Origin: Altericroceibacterium xinjiangense
GTDB taxonomy: Bacteria > Pseudomonadota > Alphaproteobacteria > Sphingomonadales > Sphingomonadaceae
Reading direction: 5' to 3'
DNA length: 64,000 nt
Assembly: GCF_003958635.1 (NCBI RefSeq)
Contig: NZ_RSEK01000001.1
Span: 372,001-436,000, forward strand
Numbering within the stretch: position 1 is the first letter of the stretch; each line of letters opens with the position of its first letter. Made by a program: the position numbers and the translations under genes. Below, piece after piece: positions 1 to 8,800 of this stretch. The notes beneath the pieces are model-generated. The model saw only the letters and a program-made list of their open reading frames with translations. It ran no database searches and had not been told where the DNA came from.

Positions 1-218
1 CGCTGTCGATCGGCGATATTCGTCATCTCGTGATCGACCTGAAGCAGCGCGGAATCGGGGTGCTGATCACCGATCATAACGTGCGCGAGACACTCGATAT
101 CGTGGATCGCGCCTGCATCATTTACGGCGGCCAGGTCCTGTTCGCCGGCAGCCCCGAAGAACTGGTAGCCGACGAAAACGTGCGCCGGCTGTATCTGGGC
201 GAAAGCTTCACGCTATGA
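1..218 (+). CDS. lptB: LPS export ABC transporter ATPase LptB (C-terminal fragment)
   Basis: The visible 72 codons are the C-terminal end of an ABC ATPase, cut by the left window edge. They contain the switch region with the H-loop histidine (ITDHNVRETL) and the typical LptB tail (YGGQVLFAGSPEEL). LptB energises extraction of lipopolysaccharide from the inner membrane with LptFGC. It lies 25 bp upstream of rpoN on the same strand, the usual lptB-rpoN arrangement in alphaproteobacteria. The Walker motifs are outside the window, so the call rests on the C-terminus and the neighbour. Confidence 0.9.
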   Translation, partial: LSIGDIRHLVIDLKQRGIGVLITDHNVRETLDIVDRACIIYGGQVLFAGSPEELVADENVRRLYLGESFTL

Positions 219-243
219 TTCCGGAGCACTCGCGAGCCTAGCC

Positions 244-1620
244 ATGGCCCTCGCCCCTCGCCTCGACCTGCGGCAGACGCAATCGCTGGCCATGACGCCG
301 CAGCTGCAGCAGGCCATCAAGCTGCTGGCGCTGTCCAATCTGGAAATCGAAGGCTTCATCGGTGAAGCGCTCGAGGCCAATCCGCTGCTCGATGCCGGCG
401 AAAGCGCGGCGATAGCGCCGCCGGAGCCTCCCCTGCGGCGCGAAACCGGCGACTGGAGCGCGCAACCCGCCAGCGCCGCTCCTGCCGATGCGACGGGGGA
501 CTGGCTCGAAATTGAGGACCGCAGCGACGGGCCGACGCTGGCCGAACATCTGGAGGCGCAAGTCGGCACCCTGCCTCTGGATGCTGCCACCGGCTTCGTG
601 GCCCGTTACATCATTGGGCTGCTGGACGAGGCGGGATACCTCTCCTTCCCCATAGACGAAATCGCGGCCGATCTGGGCGTTTCCGCCAAGGCTGCGGAAG
701 AAGCGTTGCGGGCCGTACAGTCGCTCGATCCAACCGGCGTGGCCGCGCGCAGCCTGGCCGAATGTCTTAGCCTTCAGGCGAAGGATGCAGACCGCCACGA
801 TCCGTGCATGGCGAAGCTGATCGCCAACCTCGATCTCCTTGCCAAAGCGAGCTTCGCGCAGCTCAAGCGATTGTGCGACGTGGATGACGAAGACTTCGCC
901 GACATGCTGGCCGAGCTGCGCAGCTACGATCCCAAGCCCGGGTTGCGCTATGGCAGCGCCGCGCGGGAGACTGTGGCGCCCGACATCGTCGTCAGTCCCA
1001 CTGGCGGGAGCGGCTGGCGGATCGCACTGAACGAGGCAACGCTCCCCCGGCTGGTGGTGAATCGCTCCTACTATCTCGAGTTGCGGAGCGACTGCGCGGA
1101 CAGGAGTGCCAAAGCCTGGCTGAACGAACGGCTTTCCGACGCCAACTGGCTGGTGAAAGCGCTCGACCAGCGACAGAAGACGATCCTCAAGGTAGCGGGC
1201 GAAGTCGTCAAACGGCAGGATGGCTTCTTCCGCTTCGGCGTCGCCCACCTGAAGCCACTGACCCTGCGCACCGTGGCCGAGGCGATCGGAATGCACGAAT
1301 CGACCGTCAGCCGGGCAACTTCGAACAAGTATCTTCAGTGCGAGCGAGGTATGTTCGAACTGAAATACTTCTTCACCAGCGGCGTCGCTTCGGCCGATGG
1401 GGAAAGCGCCGCTTCGGCCGAGGCGGTCAAGGCGCAGATCCGCGCGTTGATCGAGGCTGAGGATCCGAAGCAGACCCTGTCCGACGATACCCTGGTTGAC
1501 CTTCTGCGCGCGCGCGGCTTCGATCTCGCGCGCCGGACGGTGGCCAAGTACCGCGAGGCGATCGGAATCGGGTCCTCGGTCCAGCGCCGGCGGCAAAAGA
1601 AGCTGGAGGGGGCTCGGTAA
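244..1620 (+). CDS. rpoN: RNA polymerase sigma-54 factor RpoN
   Basis: 458 aa. The N-terminal glutamine-rich region I that contacts activators and inhibits isomerisation is at about residues 8-45 (LRQTQSLAMTPQLQQAIKLL). The core-binding region follows, and the diagnostic RpoN box ARRTVAKYRE is at about residues 429-438 near the C-terminus, where it recognises the -24 element. An acidic, Pro/Ala-rich region II sits around residues 50-100. The length is slightly short for the family, as is common in alphaproteobacteria. It follows lptB closely and is probably co-transcribed with it. Confidence 0.97.
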   Translation: MALAPRLDLRQTQSLAMTPQLQQAIKLLALSNLEIEGFIGEALEANPLLDAGESAAIAPPEPPLRRETGDWSAQPASAAPADATGDWLEIEDRSDGPTLAEHLEAQVGTLPLDAATGFVARYIIGLLDEAGYLSFPIDEIAADLGVSAKAAEEALRAVQSLDPTGVAARSLAECLSLQAKDADRHDPCMAKLIANLDLLAKASFAQLKRLCDVDDEDFADMLAELRSYDPKPGLRYGSAARETVAPDIVVSPTGGSGWRIALNEATLPRLVVNRSYYLELRSDCADRSAKAWLNERLSDANWLVKALDQRQKTILKVAGEVVKRQDGFFRFGVAHLKPLTLRTVAEAIGMHESTVSRATSNKYLQCERGMFELKYFFTSGVASADGESAASAEAVKAQIRALIEAEDPKQTLSDDTLVDLLRARGFDLARRTVAKYREAIGIGSSVQRRRQKKLEGAR

Positions 1621-1659
1621 CCCTCGCGCAAAGGTTGCATTTTTGATAGCCGCCCGCCC

Positions 1660-2358
1660 ATGACGGCATACAAGCAAGGCGACCCGACAACGCTCAACCG
1701 GCTCTACGGCCGATCCCAGGGAAGGCGCCTGCGCAAGGCGCAGCAGGAACTGGTCGATACCCTGCTGCCCCAGCTCGCGGTTCCGGAAGACGGGCCGATC
1801 ACCGCGGAGCGTTTGTTCGGCCACCCCGCCCCGCTACACTTCGAAATCGGCTTTGGCGCGGGCGAGCACCTCGCCAGCCGGGCCGACATGCTGCCCGACC
1901 ACGGCTTCATCGGGTGCGAACCGTTCCTCAACGGTGTCGTCGGCGCCCTGACACACGTGCGCGAGGGACATCTGGCCAATGTCCGGCTGCACATGGGGGA
2001 TGCGCTGCAGGTGCTGGAGAGAGTGCCCGATGGCACGCTGTCGTTCCTGTACCTGCTCCACCCCGATCCATGGCCAAAGGCGCGCCACGCCAAGCGCCGG
2101 ATGATGAACGACCGCCCGGTGGAACTGTTCGCGCGCAAGCTGAAGCCGGGCGGTGAGTTTCGTTTCGGCACCGACCACCCGGTGTACCTGCGCCACGCAC
2201 TGATGATCATGCGCCGCCACACCGACGCCTTCGAATGGCTCGTCGAAGGACCGCCCAGTTGGCAGAACCGCCCCGGCGGCTGGCCGGAAACACGTTACGA
2301 GGCCAAGGCGCGCCGCGACGGACATGAAGTGTGGTATTTCCGCTTTCGGAAACAATAA
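1660..2358 (+). CDS. trmB: tRNA (guanine(46)-N7)-methyltransferase TrmB
   Basis: 232 aa, a class I SAM-dependent methyltransferase that makes m7G46 in the tRNA variable loop. The SAM-binding motif is seen as FEIGFGAGEHL, with the TrmB signature LYLLHPDPWPKARHAKRR and a downstream GTDH motif. The extended N-terminus (NRLYGRSQGRRLRKAQ) is typical of alphaproteobacterial members. It begins 39 bp after rpoN in the same orientation. This is the last conserved gene before the accessory island. Confidence 0.96.
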   Translation: MTAYKQGDPTTLNRLYGRSQGRRLRKAQQELVDTLLPQLAVPEDGPITAERLFGHPAPLHFEIGFGAGEHLASRADMLPDHGFIGCEPFLNGVVGALTHVREGHLANVRLHMGDALQVLERVPDGTLSFLYLLHPDPWPKARHAKRRMMNDRPVELFARKLKPGGEFRFGTDHPVYLRHALMIMRRHTDAFEWLVEGPPSWQNRPGGWPETRYEAKARRDGHEVWYFRFRKQ

Positions 2359-2916
2359 GGCATCCGGAAGTCTTCAGCCTTCCTGAGCGTCACGGTTTCT
2401 TCAAGCGAGGCAATCCCCCCTCCTGCACTGCCAATGCGGGCGAAGACGATCGCTCCATCCCCTCTTCGGCGAGCGGTCACCGGTTGGTCTCGAGCGGGGT
2501 AGAGCAGAGGGTGAACTCCTGGATGACCTTCCACGCTGCCCATCGTCGAATACCTCGGCCGGCGCGTAGGGACGGTGAAGCCAAGCCTATTCAGGCAAGC
2601 GCAGGCTTTGCCGGCCCCAATACGCGCCACAAGGTTCCAAGCTGCCGAAACTGACAAAAGAAGCCGGCTTGGTGCGTGACCAACCGAGCGGCAATTCCCC
2701 CATCAAGTGATCTTTAGGACATTGTGGAGGATATTTTGGGCGTTCTAACACCCGCAACATAATCCGGATGGAATGATTTACCCCGCCCGTTGACAGGAAG
2801 GTTTATAAAATGTTGCAGGGCAAGTCAGAAGGTGTACTTTATCGCCTATAAAAATATTTTCGGTTGAGAGCCCCCCCTCCTGCGAGCGCTGAATAAAGGG
2901 AGGCGTCTGGAAGATT
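2359..2916. other. 558-bp gene-free stretch at the left edge of the island
   Basis: No convincing gene is seen. Open frames on both strands (about 107 and 120 codons) run into trmB, lack a recognisable product and have poor codon pattern. The right part, about 2700-2910, is clearly more AT-rich than its surroundings and probably holds the promoter of the LuxR-type gene that follows. A TTGACA at 2790-2795 is followed by TATAAAA at only 8 bp, which is not a normal sigma-70 spacing. I saw no terminator with a T-tract and no direct repeats marking an integration site. Confidence 0.5.
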
Positions 2917-3621
2917 ATGACTACGGTTGTTTCTGTTGCCATACGAAACTCCCTCGTTCGGGAGGGATTGCGCAGGATTCTCGCGGATGCCGGGTTCGAG
3001 GTGGCGGAATCCGCCGATGATCTGGACAACCTTGATCACCGCCTTCGCCCCTCCGGCCCGCACATCCTTCTCATCGATAACGATCTTCTGGGTGAGGACA
3101 CGTCGTCGGCCATTTGCGACATCCTGCACCAGATGCCGCACGCTCGAATTGTCGTCCTGGTCGAGACATTTCAGTTTTCGGAAATGGCAGCGGTGTACAC
3201 CGCCGGCGCCTACGCCTACTTTTTGAACCAGGTGCCCTACCAGTCGCTTGTCGCGATGATGCAGATGGTTTCGATGGGGCAGAAAGTCGCTCCACCCGAA
3301 CTGATTGAATTGCTGGAAACGATGCCCGCCAGCCGGGAACCTCTGGATCAGAAGACAGCAATCGAAAGATTCGGCCTTAGCGAAAGAGAAGGCGTCGTTC
3401 TCACCAGCCTTGAACGCGGGCTGCCAAACAAGGCGATATCGCGCGAACTTGGCGTGAGCGAATCCGCAGTGAAGGCGACTGTGAAGTCCATCCTCAAGAA
3501 GCTGTCGGTTCAAAATCGCACCCAAGCGGCCATTCTGGCTCGCGGGAACGATTTCGTCTCACATTTTCCGCAAGAAACAGCTGGTGATGCCAGGGCACGT
3601 GAAAACAACAGAAGCGAGTAG
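2917..3621 (+). CDS. LuxR/NarL-type response regulator with an atypical receiver
   Basis: 234 aa. Residues 1-125 resemble a receiver domain and residues 150-215 form a LuxR-type helix-turn-helix (FGLSEREGVVLTSLERGL, then NKAISRELGVSESAVKATVK). The phosphoacceptor position is kept as Asp54 in LLIDND. The acidic pair near the N-terminus is missing (VAIRN where family members have a DD/DH motif), and the conserved lysine in the AGA-x-x-LK segment is Asn104. Phosphorylation-independent activity is therefore possible. No histidine kinase lies nearby. Its place at the head of the exopolysaccharide/NRPS-PKS island suggests control of that island, which is inference. Confidence 0.8.
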   Translation: MTTVVSVAIRNSLVREGLRRILADAGFEVAESADDLDNLDHRLRPSGPHILLIDNDLLGEDTSSAICDILHQMPHARIVVLVETFQFSEMAAVYTAGAYAYFLNQVPYQSLVAMMQMVSMGQKVAPPELIELLETMPASREPLDQKTAIERFGLSEREGVVLTSLERGLPNKAISRELGVSESAVKATVKSILKKLSVQNRTQAAILARGNDFVSHFPQETAGDARARENNRSE

Positions 3622-3839
3622 AGCGCCCGAATAACACCTGATTCAGCAAGCACAGACCGTGTTTCTCGGCGTGGAGAACTGAACATCGGCCGTGCTTGAC
3701 ACCCTCTCCCGCAATTTCGCCTGTTTGAGCACACCCGCTGCCCAAAAGATTAGATGAGGAACAGCTTTGAACCGTCTGGGCAGGAGCAATCTCAAAATAG
3801 ATCGTGACTTAACGCCCTATTAATATGAGTGTGGCGAAT

Positions 3840-3856
3840 GGGTCCATTCTGGACCC
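3840..3856. promoter_or_regulatory. Perfect 7-3-7 palindrome, candidate operator
   Basis: GGGTCCA-TTC-TGGACCC is a perfect inverted repeat. It lies 23 bp before the start of the short LuxR-type gene and just downstream of an AT-rich TATTAATAT run (3818-3826) that could be a -10 region. Position and symmetry suit autoregulation by a dimeric LuxR-type protein. A short RNA hairpin is the alternative. I did not find the same word elsewhere in the window. Confidence 0.5.
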
Positions 3857-3879
3857 CAAACAACACTCGGGGGTTTACG

Positions 3880-4110
3880 ATGTTCCGATTCGAAGAGAGC
3901 AACGTCGTTCAACTGACCGCACGCGAACGCGATGTGCTGCAGTACGTAGCTATGGGAAGATCTGCGAAGGAAACGGCAATCGAGTTGAAAATTGCCCCCT
4001 GTACTGTCGAACGTCACGTAGAAAACGTCCGACTCAAGACCAGAACACGCAATCGCGCCCACATGATTGCTCATGTCATCCGTGAAGGTCTCCTCCAGCC
4101 GGCTGGCTAA
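3880..4110 (+). CDS. Stand-alone LuxR-type HTH protein
   Basis: 76 aa that consist almost entirely of a GerE/LuxR-type DNA-binding domain: VQLTARERDVLQYVAMG, SAKETAIELKIAPCTVERHV and a third helix. There is no receiver or ligand-binding domain. I chose ATG 3880 because GGGGG at 3869-3873 gives a ribosome site 6 bp upstream; upstream in-frame starts would place the palindrome inside the coding region. It is convergent with the phosphopantetheinyl transferase gene, 8 bp apart. Short proteins of this kind can act as dimeric regulators. The target is unknown, and the adjacent minus-strand operon and itself are the obvious candidates. Confidence 0.8.
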   Translation: MFRFEESNVVQLTARERDVLQYVAMGRSAKETAIELKIAPCTVERHVENVRLKTRTRNRAHMIAHVIREGLLQPAG

Positions 4111-4118
4111 GGACTACT

Positions 4119-4868
4119 TCAAGGATAGCGGCCGAATGGGCGCGGCGGCGCCGTCAGATCATGGCGGCACCGCGCCCAGGCAACCAGAATATCCTCTCCC
4201 ACTTCCATGACTTCGTTATCAACGGAGCAGCCTTCTATCTCGACTGTCGTCGCTCGTTCGATCCCGCAGTCGAACGATGAGGGAGAGATGGTGAGGCCGC
4301 GGCCAAGCGCCTTCACGCATGCTTCCTTCCTCACCCACAGGGTGAGGAACATTCGATCAAGCTTGGCCGAGTCTTTCGCAGAGCGTTCGAGGAAGGCCTG
4401 CTCTCGCTGTGTGCAGTGGAGTTGCATCAGATCCCGCGTTTCCCCTATCGGCCGCACCAGTTCCGCGTCGATACCGATAGCCGCACCTTGCGACCAAGCG
4501 ACCAGGACCTGTTGCCCGGTATAGCTGATGCTGCACTGCGCTGCTTCCACATCAATGAGCTGAAGCTTGCCGTAGCGGTTCGGCACATAGCTCTGACGGA
4601 TCGCGGGGATGCCGAAGTAGCACTCCCCCAGAAGCCGGAGCGCGCCATGCGCAGCCCAGTAGCGGTGGCGCAGGTCGGATGTGCGGAAACGATCCGCCCG
4701 CGCGCGTTCCGAAGCGGACAGGAGACGGGACAGCTCTTGGCGTGGCTGATCCGGCACACTGATCAGCCAGACGGGGAAAGGCGCGGGAAGCGGTCTGGCA
4801 GCCACCCCAAAGCGGGCAAGCCGTGCCGCTTCGTCTGCGCCTGGCCGCAGAACCGCCCGGGTGTCCAC
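4119..4868 (-). CDS. 4'-phosphopantetheinyl transferase (Sfp type)
   Basis: 249 aa. It would transfer phosphopantetheine from CoA to the carrier-protein serines of the NRPS and PKS upstream in the same operon. The Mg/CoA-binding motif is GIDAE (Asp134, Glu136), and the second signature WVRKEACVKALGRGL lies at about residues 178-192. The usual N-terminal SHS-type histidine segment appears as SISYTGQQ. The length fits the Sfp/Gsp group rather than AcpS. It starts 3 bp after the glycosyltransferase stop, so it is the last gene of the operon. Its presence argues that the NRPS-PKS is functional and self-sufficient for activation. Confidence 0.93.
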   Translation of the reverse strand: MDTRAVLRPGADEAARLARFGVAARPLPAPFPVWLISVPDQPRQELSRLLSASERARADRFRTSDLRHRYWAAHGALRLLGECYFGIPAIRQSYVPNRYGKLQLIDVEAAQCSISYTGQQVLVAWSQGAAIGIDAELVRPIGETRDLMQLHCTQREQAFLERSAKDSAKLDRMFLTLWVRKEACVKALGRGLTISPSSFDCGIERATTVEIEGCSVDNEVMEVGEDILVAWARCRHDLTAPPRPFGRYP

Positions 4869-4871
4869 TGG

Positions 4872-5846
4872 CTATCGCCAGCGCGGAACGAATGCAGAGT
4901 GGCGCATGAAATCCAGCAGCAGCCCGGGCGGGTCCGAGGCTTGCGATTTCCGCACCATCTGCTTCATCACGAACGCGAGGTGCGCGGCCACCCAGACAAG
5001 ATCGGCGATGATTGCATAGCCGCGACCGTGGTTTTTGCGGAAGTAACGCTGGCGCGAAGCGAACCAGTAGCCCGGCATGCGGTTCAGCCTGGCGTTCTTT
5101 GCCGTGACCCCCGTGCTCTGGCCCGCAATGTGCAGGACCACAGCTTGCGGGACGTACCAGGATTCCCAACCGTTCTTCCAGGCAGCGCGGCAGAAGTCCG
5201 TCTCCTCGTAGTACAGGAAATATCCTTCGTCGAACCGCATTCCCTGCTCCAGCAAATCCCGCCGGATGGCAAAGCTGGCGCCCGAAACCCAGTCGACCCT
5301 TTCGTTTCGCTCCCCCATGGGGCGCAAGGTCGCTCGGCTGGCGAGCAGCTTTGAAATGACGCCCCAGCGGAATCCCCGCTCCATTTCCCCCAGAATGGTC
5401 GGAAAGCGAAAGGCGAACGGCCACGGGTTTCCGTCCGCTTCGAGCAAGGCCGTGCCGGCGATCCCGGCCGACGGCATCTCCGCGAGGAACCGTAGAAGCG
5501 TGCGGCTGGCACCGGGCATTACGCGGGTATCGGGGTTGAGAAGCCAGACGGTTCGGGCGGGGGAATTCCGCTGCAGGACGAAATCGAAGCCGATGTTGGC
5601 GCCCGCACCGAATCCGCCGTTCACCTCCGATCGGATCAGGGTGACCCAGTCCCATCCCCGAGCCTGCACGGCGGCATCGAGGAAGTCGGCCGAACCGTCG
5701 CGGGATGCGTTGTCTACCAGAACCACATGCAAGCCCGGCACGTCCTCGCGCTCCGCCGCAAGGCTTTCGAGACACGCGAGTACGAGCGGCCCTGTTCGAT
5801 AGTTGACGATTACGATGTCCATCGAGGACGCCTCACCGCCGCTCAT
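4872..5846 (-). CDS. Glycosyltransferase family 2 (rhamnosyltransferase-like)
   Basis: 324 aa. A GT-A fold begins at once: IVIVNYRT, then VVLVDNASRDGS for nucleotide-sugar binding, a DxD-type segment in LLNPDTRV, and an acidic acceptor-side motif in YYEETDFCRAAW. This pattern matches WbbL-like rhamnosyltransferases. The start ATG overlaps the PKS stop as ATGA, so translation is probably coupled. A coupled transferase next to the PKS suggests that the assembly-line product is glycosylated, possibly with rhamnose from the rfb genes of the same island. Substrate and acceptor are inferred. Confidence 0.85.
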   Translation of the reverse strand: MSGGEASSMDIVIVNYRTGPLVLACLESLAAEREDVPGLHVVLVDNASRDGSADFLDAAVQARGWDWVTLIRSEVNGGFGAGANIGFDFVLQRNSPARTVWLLNPDTRVMPGASRTLLRFLAEMPSAGIAGTALLEADGNPWPFAFRFPTILGEMERGFRWGVISKLLASRATLRPMGERNERVDWVSGASFAIRRDLLEQGMRFDEGYFLYYEETDFCRAAWKNGWESWYVPQAVVLHIAGQSTGVTAKNARLNRMPGYWFASRQRYFRKNHGRGYAIIADLVWVAAHLAFVMKQMVRKSQASDPPGLLLDFMRHSAFVPRWR

Positions 5847-8800
5847 TCGGCTGCCACCGCTACCGGATCAAAGCTTTCGCTCTCCAGTTCTCTTTCATCC
5901 CACGGGTGAACCCCGGCCAAGGCATCTTCGAGAGCTTTCTGGAACAAGGGGGCCAGAGTTGCCACATGTGGTTCCTGCAGCACGCTGCTGTGGCCGCCCG
6001 GGACCGGGACGATCATCATGTCTTCCTGTATCCGCTTGCCCCATCCCAGTGCGTAGTCGCTGTAGATCAGGCCGTAGGGCGTATCGTCGACTTGTCCGGT
6101 TTCATCGCTCGCCTTGAACAAGGCCACCGCTCCCCCTTCGAACAGTCCGGAAGGGCGATGTTCCCGATGGGCCACCTCGTAGAGCTTGAGGAACGGAATC
6201 GAAGGCGCAAAAGAGGCCGTGGCGGCTTCCACCCGCCTGTTTAAACGAAGCTGGCGTACAGTCCGCCGGTCGTGGGCCCGACGGATCCGCGACCCGACTT
6301 CCCAACGAGCCATTTTCCACGCCCTGCGGCCGAGATCGGGCACGATCCCGGCCGGGCTCACTTCCGACAGCGAGGTCTGCACCCCGGCAATCCGGCGCCA
6401 CGTCGCAAGAAACGGCACCTTCGTCGCCTGGGTATCGGCCGCGTCGATGATCCCGACAAAGGCGACGCGTTCGCCCGCGTCCTGGAGTTGCCTTGCCATC
6501 TCGAAGGCGATCACTCCCCCCGCACAAAGCCCGGCGAGCAGGTATGGGCCGAATGGCTGAACGGTCCGCATCCGCTCGATGTAGTTGGCAGCCATCTGGT
6601 CAATCCGGGTGTGGGCGTAGTTGCCGTCGGCGGTGCGCAGGGGCTCAAGTCCCAGAACCGGCCGCTCCGGATCGAGGCGGAGCGCCAGCCCGCGATAGAG
6701 CAGCGTCTCTCCCAGGCCATCATGCACAAAGAAGATCGGTGTCAGCGCGCCTCCGCCCCGGATGGTGACGATTCCCTTTGCCGGAGCGGAGGGGCTTCCC
6801 TGCTCCATTGCTGCTTCGGCCGAAACGTTGCGATTGTCGGGATCGAGAATGCCCGCGAGGTTAGCCACGGTCGGCTGATCGAGCATTGCCGCCAGCGGCA
6901 AGGCGCGGCCGATCTTCTTGCGCAGGCGGTTGGTGAACTGGACGGCGAGCAGGGAATGGCCGCCAAGATCGAAGAAGTTATCATGCCGCCCCACCGCCTC
7001 GATGCCCAGCAGATCACGCCACAAGTCGGCAATCAGCTGCTCCGTTTCGGTGATCGGCAAGTCGGCGGAATCACCGTTCGCGGCCATGCGCGGAGAAGCC
7101 GGCGGCGCTCGCAACCGGGACAATACCGGCCCAAGCGCGTAGGGCGAAACGATCAGGTGCGATTTCGGCGACTGCCGCAAAATCCGCGCGACGACTTCGA
7201 CTCCTTCCTCCGGCAGGATGCCTTCGGCATGGCGGATTGTCCGGACAGCGGCCGGTGCCGCATCGGGTGCGCTTTTATCGGACTGGCCGAGAGAGAGCAG
7301 TCCCGCGTCCTGCACCCGCATCATCGTGAATTCGGATATTTCCGCCAGAACCTGCCCTTCGGAATCGGTGATCGTCACATCGAACGCAGCCGTGAGCCCG
7401 GATGCTTCGGCGCCCGGCCGGTAACGAACATGGCTGACGATCCGAGCCGGGAACGGGGCGTGCTGAACGAACCGGCGGTAGCTGAACGGTGCGAAGAAAT
7501 CGCGGGAGGCTACGCGATCCGGGATCAGGGCCTGTGCGCCTGCAGTCGCGAAATCAAGCAATGCAGGATGGAGCCGCACCCGGTCGAGGTCGTCATGAAA
7601 CTCTTCGGGCAAGTCGAGGCGAAGCAGGGCCTCCTCCTGTCCGATCAGCGCTTGCGTCAGGTTGTTCCACCTCGGGCCGAACTGCAGCATCGGCTGGTCC
7701 GCGCCGCCGCCCGTTCCCGGCTTGCACCGGGCCGCTATGGCCCCAAGGTCCAGAATAGGCGGGAACGGGGGGGCATCGTTGCCGCGCACACGTCCGCAGG
7801 CGTGTTCGACCCACTCTCCCGGTTCCGGATCCAGCGGGCGGCCAAGGATGGCGACGCGCCAGCTGCTGCCGGAACGCCGGCGGAAATGCACCCGCAGTTC
7901 GCGAGCCGATCCGTCCGGGACGGCGAAGGGTTTCAGGAACGTGAAGTCTGAAAACTCCGCCGATCCATTGCGGAATAGCGCATCTGCTGCCCGGGCCAGT
8001 TCGAGGTAGCCCGTCCCGGGCAGCAGCGCACCGGCACCGACGATACGGTGTTCACGCAGAACCCAGTCTCGTTGGGGGGTCAGGGTGCCGGTGACTACGA
8101 TTTCGTCTTCCGAAAGCGTGTGGACTCGTTCCAGAAACGGATGATCGACCGGCTTGCCTTCGCCAAGATCGTCATGCGGCAGCGTGGACGATCCGTTGCG
8201 CCGGTTCAGTTCCGCAGCCATCCCCACTTCGGCCCACTGGCTCCACCCCACCGACAGGACCCGTGTTGCCGGGTCCGCCCGCCCCGCCTGGGCATAGCTG
8301 TCGAGGAAGGCATTGGCCGCCGCATAATCGACTTGTCCGGGGATTCCGGCAAACGCGCTGATCGAAGAGAACAGCATCATGAAATCGGGCGCGAAGCCCT
8401 GCAGCGCCTTTTCGAGGGCGAGCGTTCCGGCCACCTTTGGGCGAAGCACCGCCTCGATGGATTCGCGGGTCTTCGTCTCGATCAGCCCGTCATCGATCGC
8501 GCCTGCGGCATGGAACACGCCGGTCACCGGGTTGAACCTGTCTGCGATCCGGCGAATGCCTCGCCGCAGGGCGCGCCAGTCAGCCACATCGGCGACGATG
8601 ATTTCCACTTCGGCGCCGGCCGCCTCAAGCGCGACGAGCTTGCGTATCCGTTCCTCAACTTCTGCCGGCAGCACTCCGCGGGCGAGCAAATCGGCCCACC
8701 TTTCCTTGGGCGGCAGCTCCGTCCGGCTGACGAGCGCAAGCCGGGCGTCGCACGTTTCCGCGAGATATTGGGCAATCGTCAGCCCCAGCCCGCCCAGCCC

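Noticed and set aside
238-1824. 528-codon open frame on the minus strand opposite rpoN
   Set aside because: RpoN on the plus strand is complete with its RpoN box; the antisense frame has no motif.
2331-2654. 107-codon plus-strand frame after trmB
   Set aside because: It starts inside trmB in another frame, has no ribosome site and resembles no known protein.
2790-2810. TTGACA with TATAAAA as a promoter
   Set aside because: The spacer is only 8 bp, far from the 16-18 bp needed for sigma-70.
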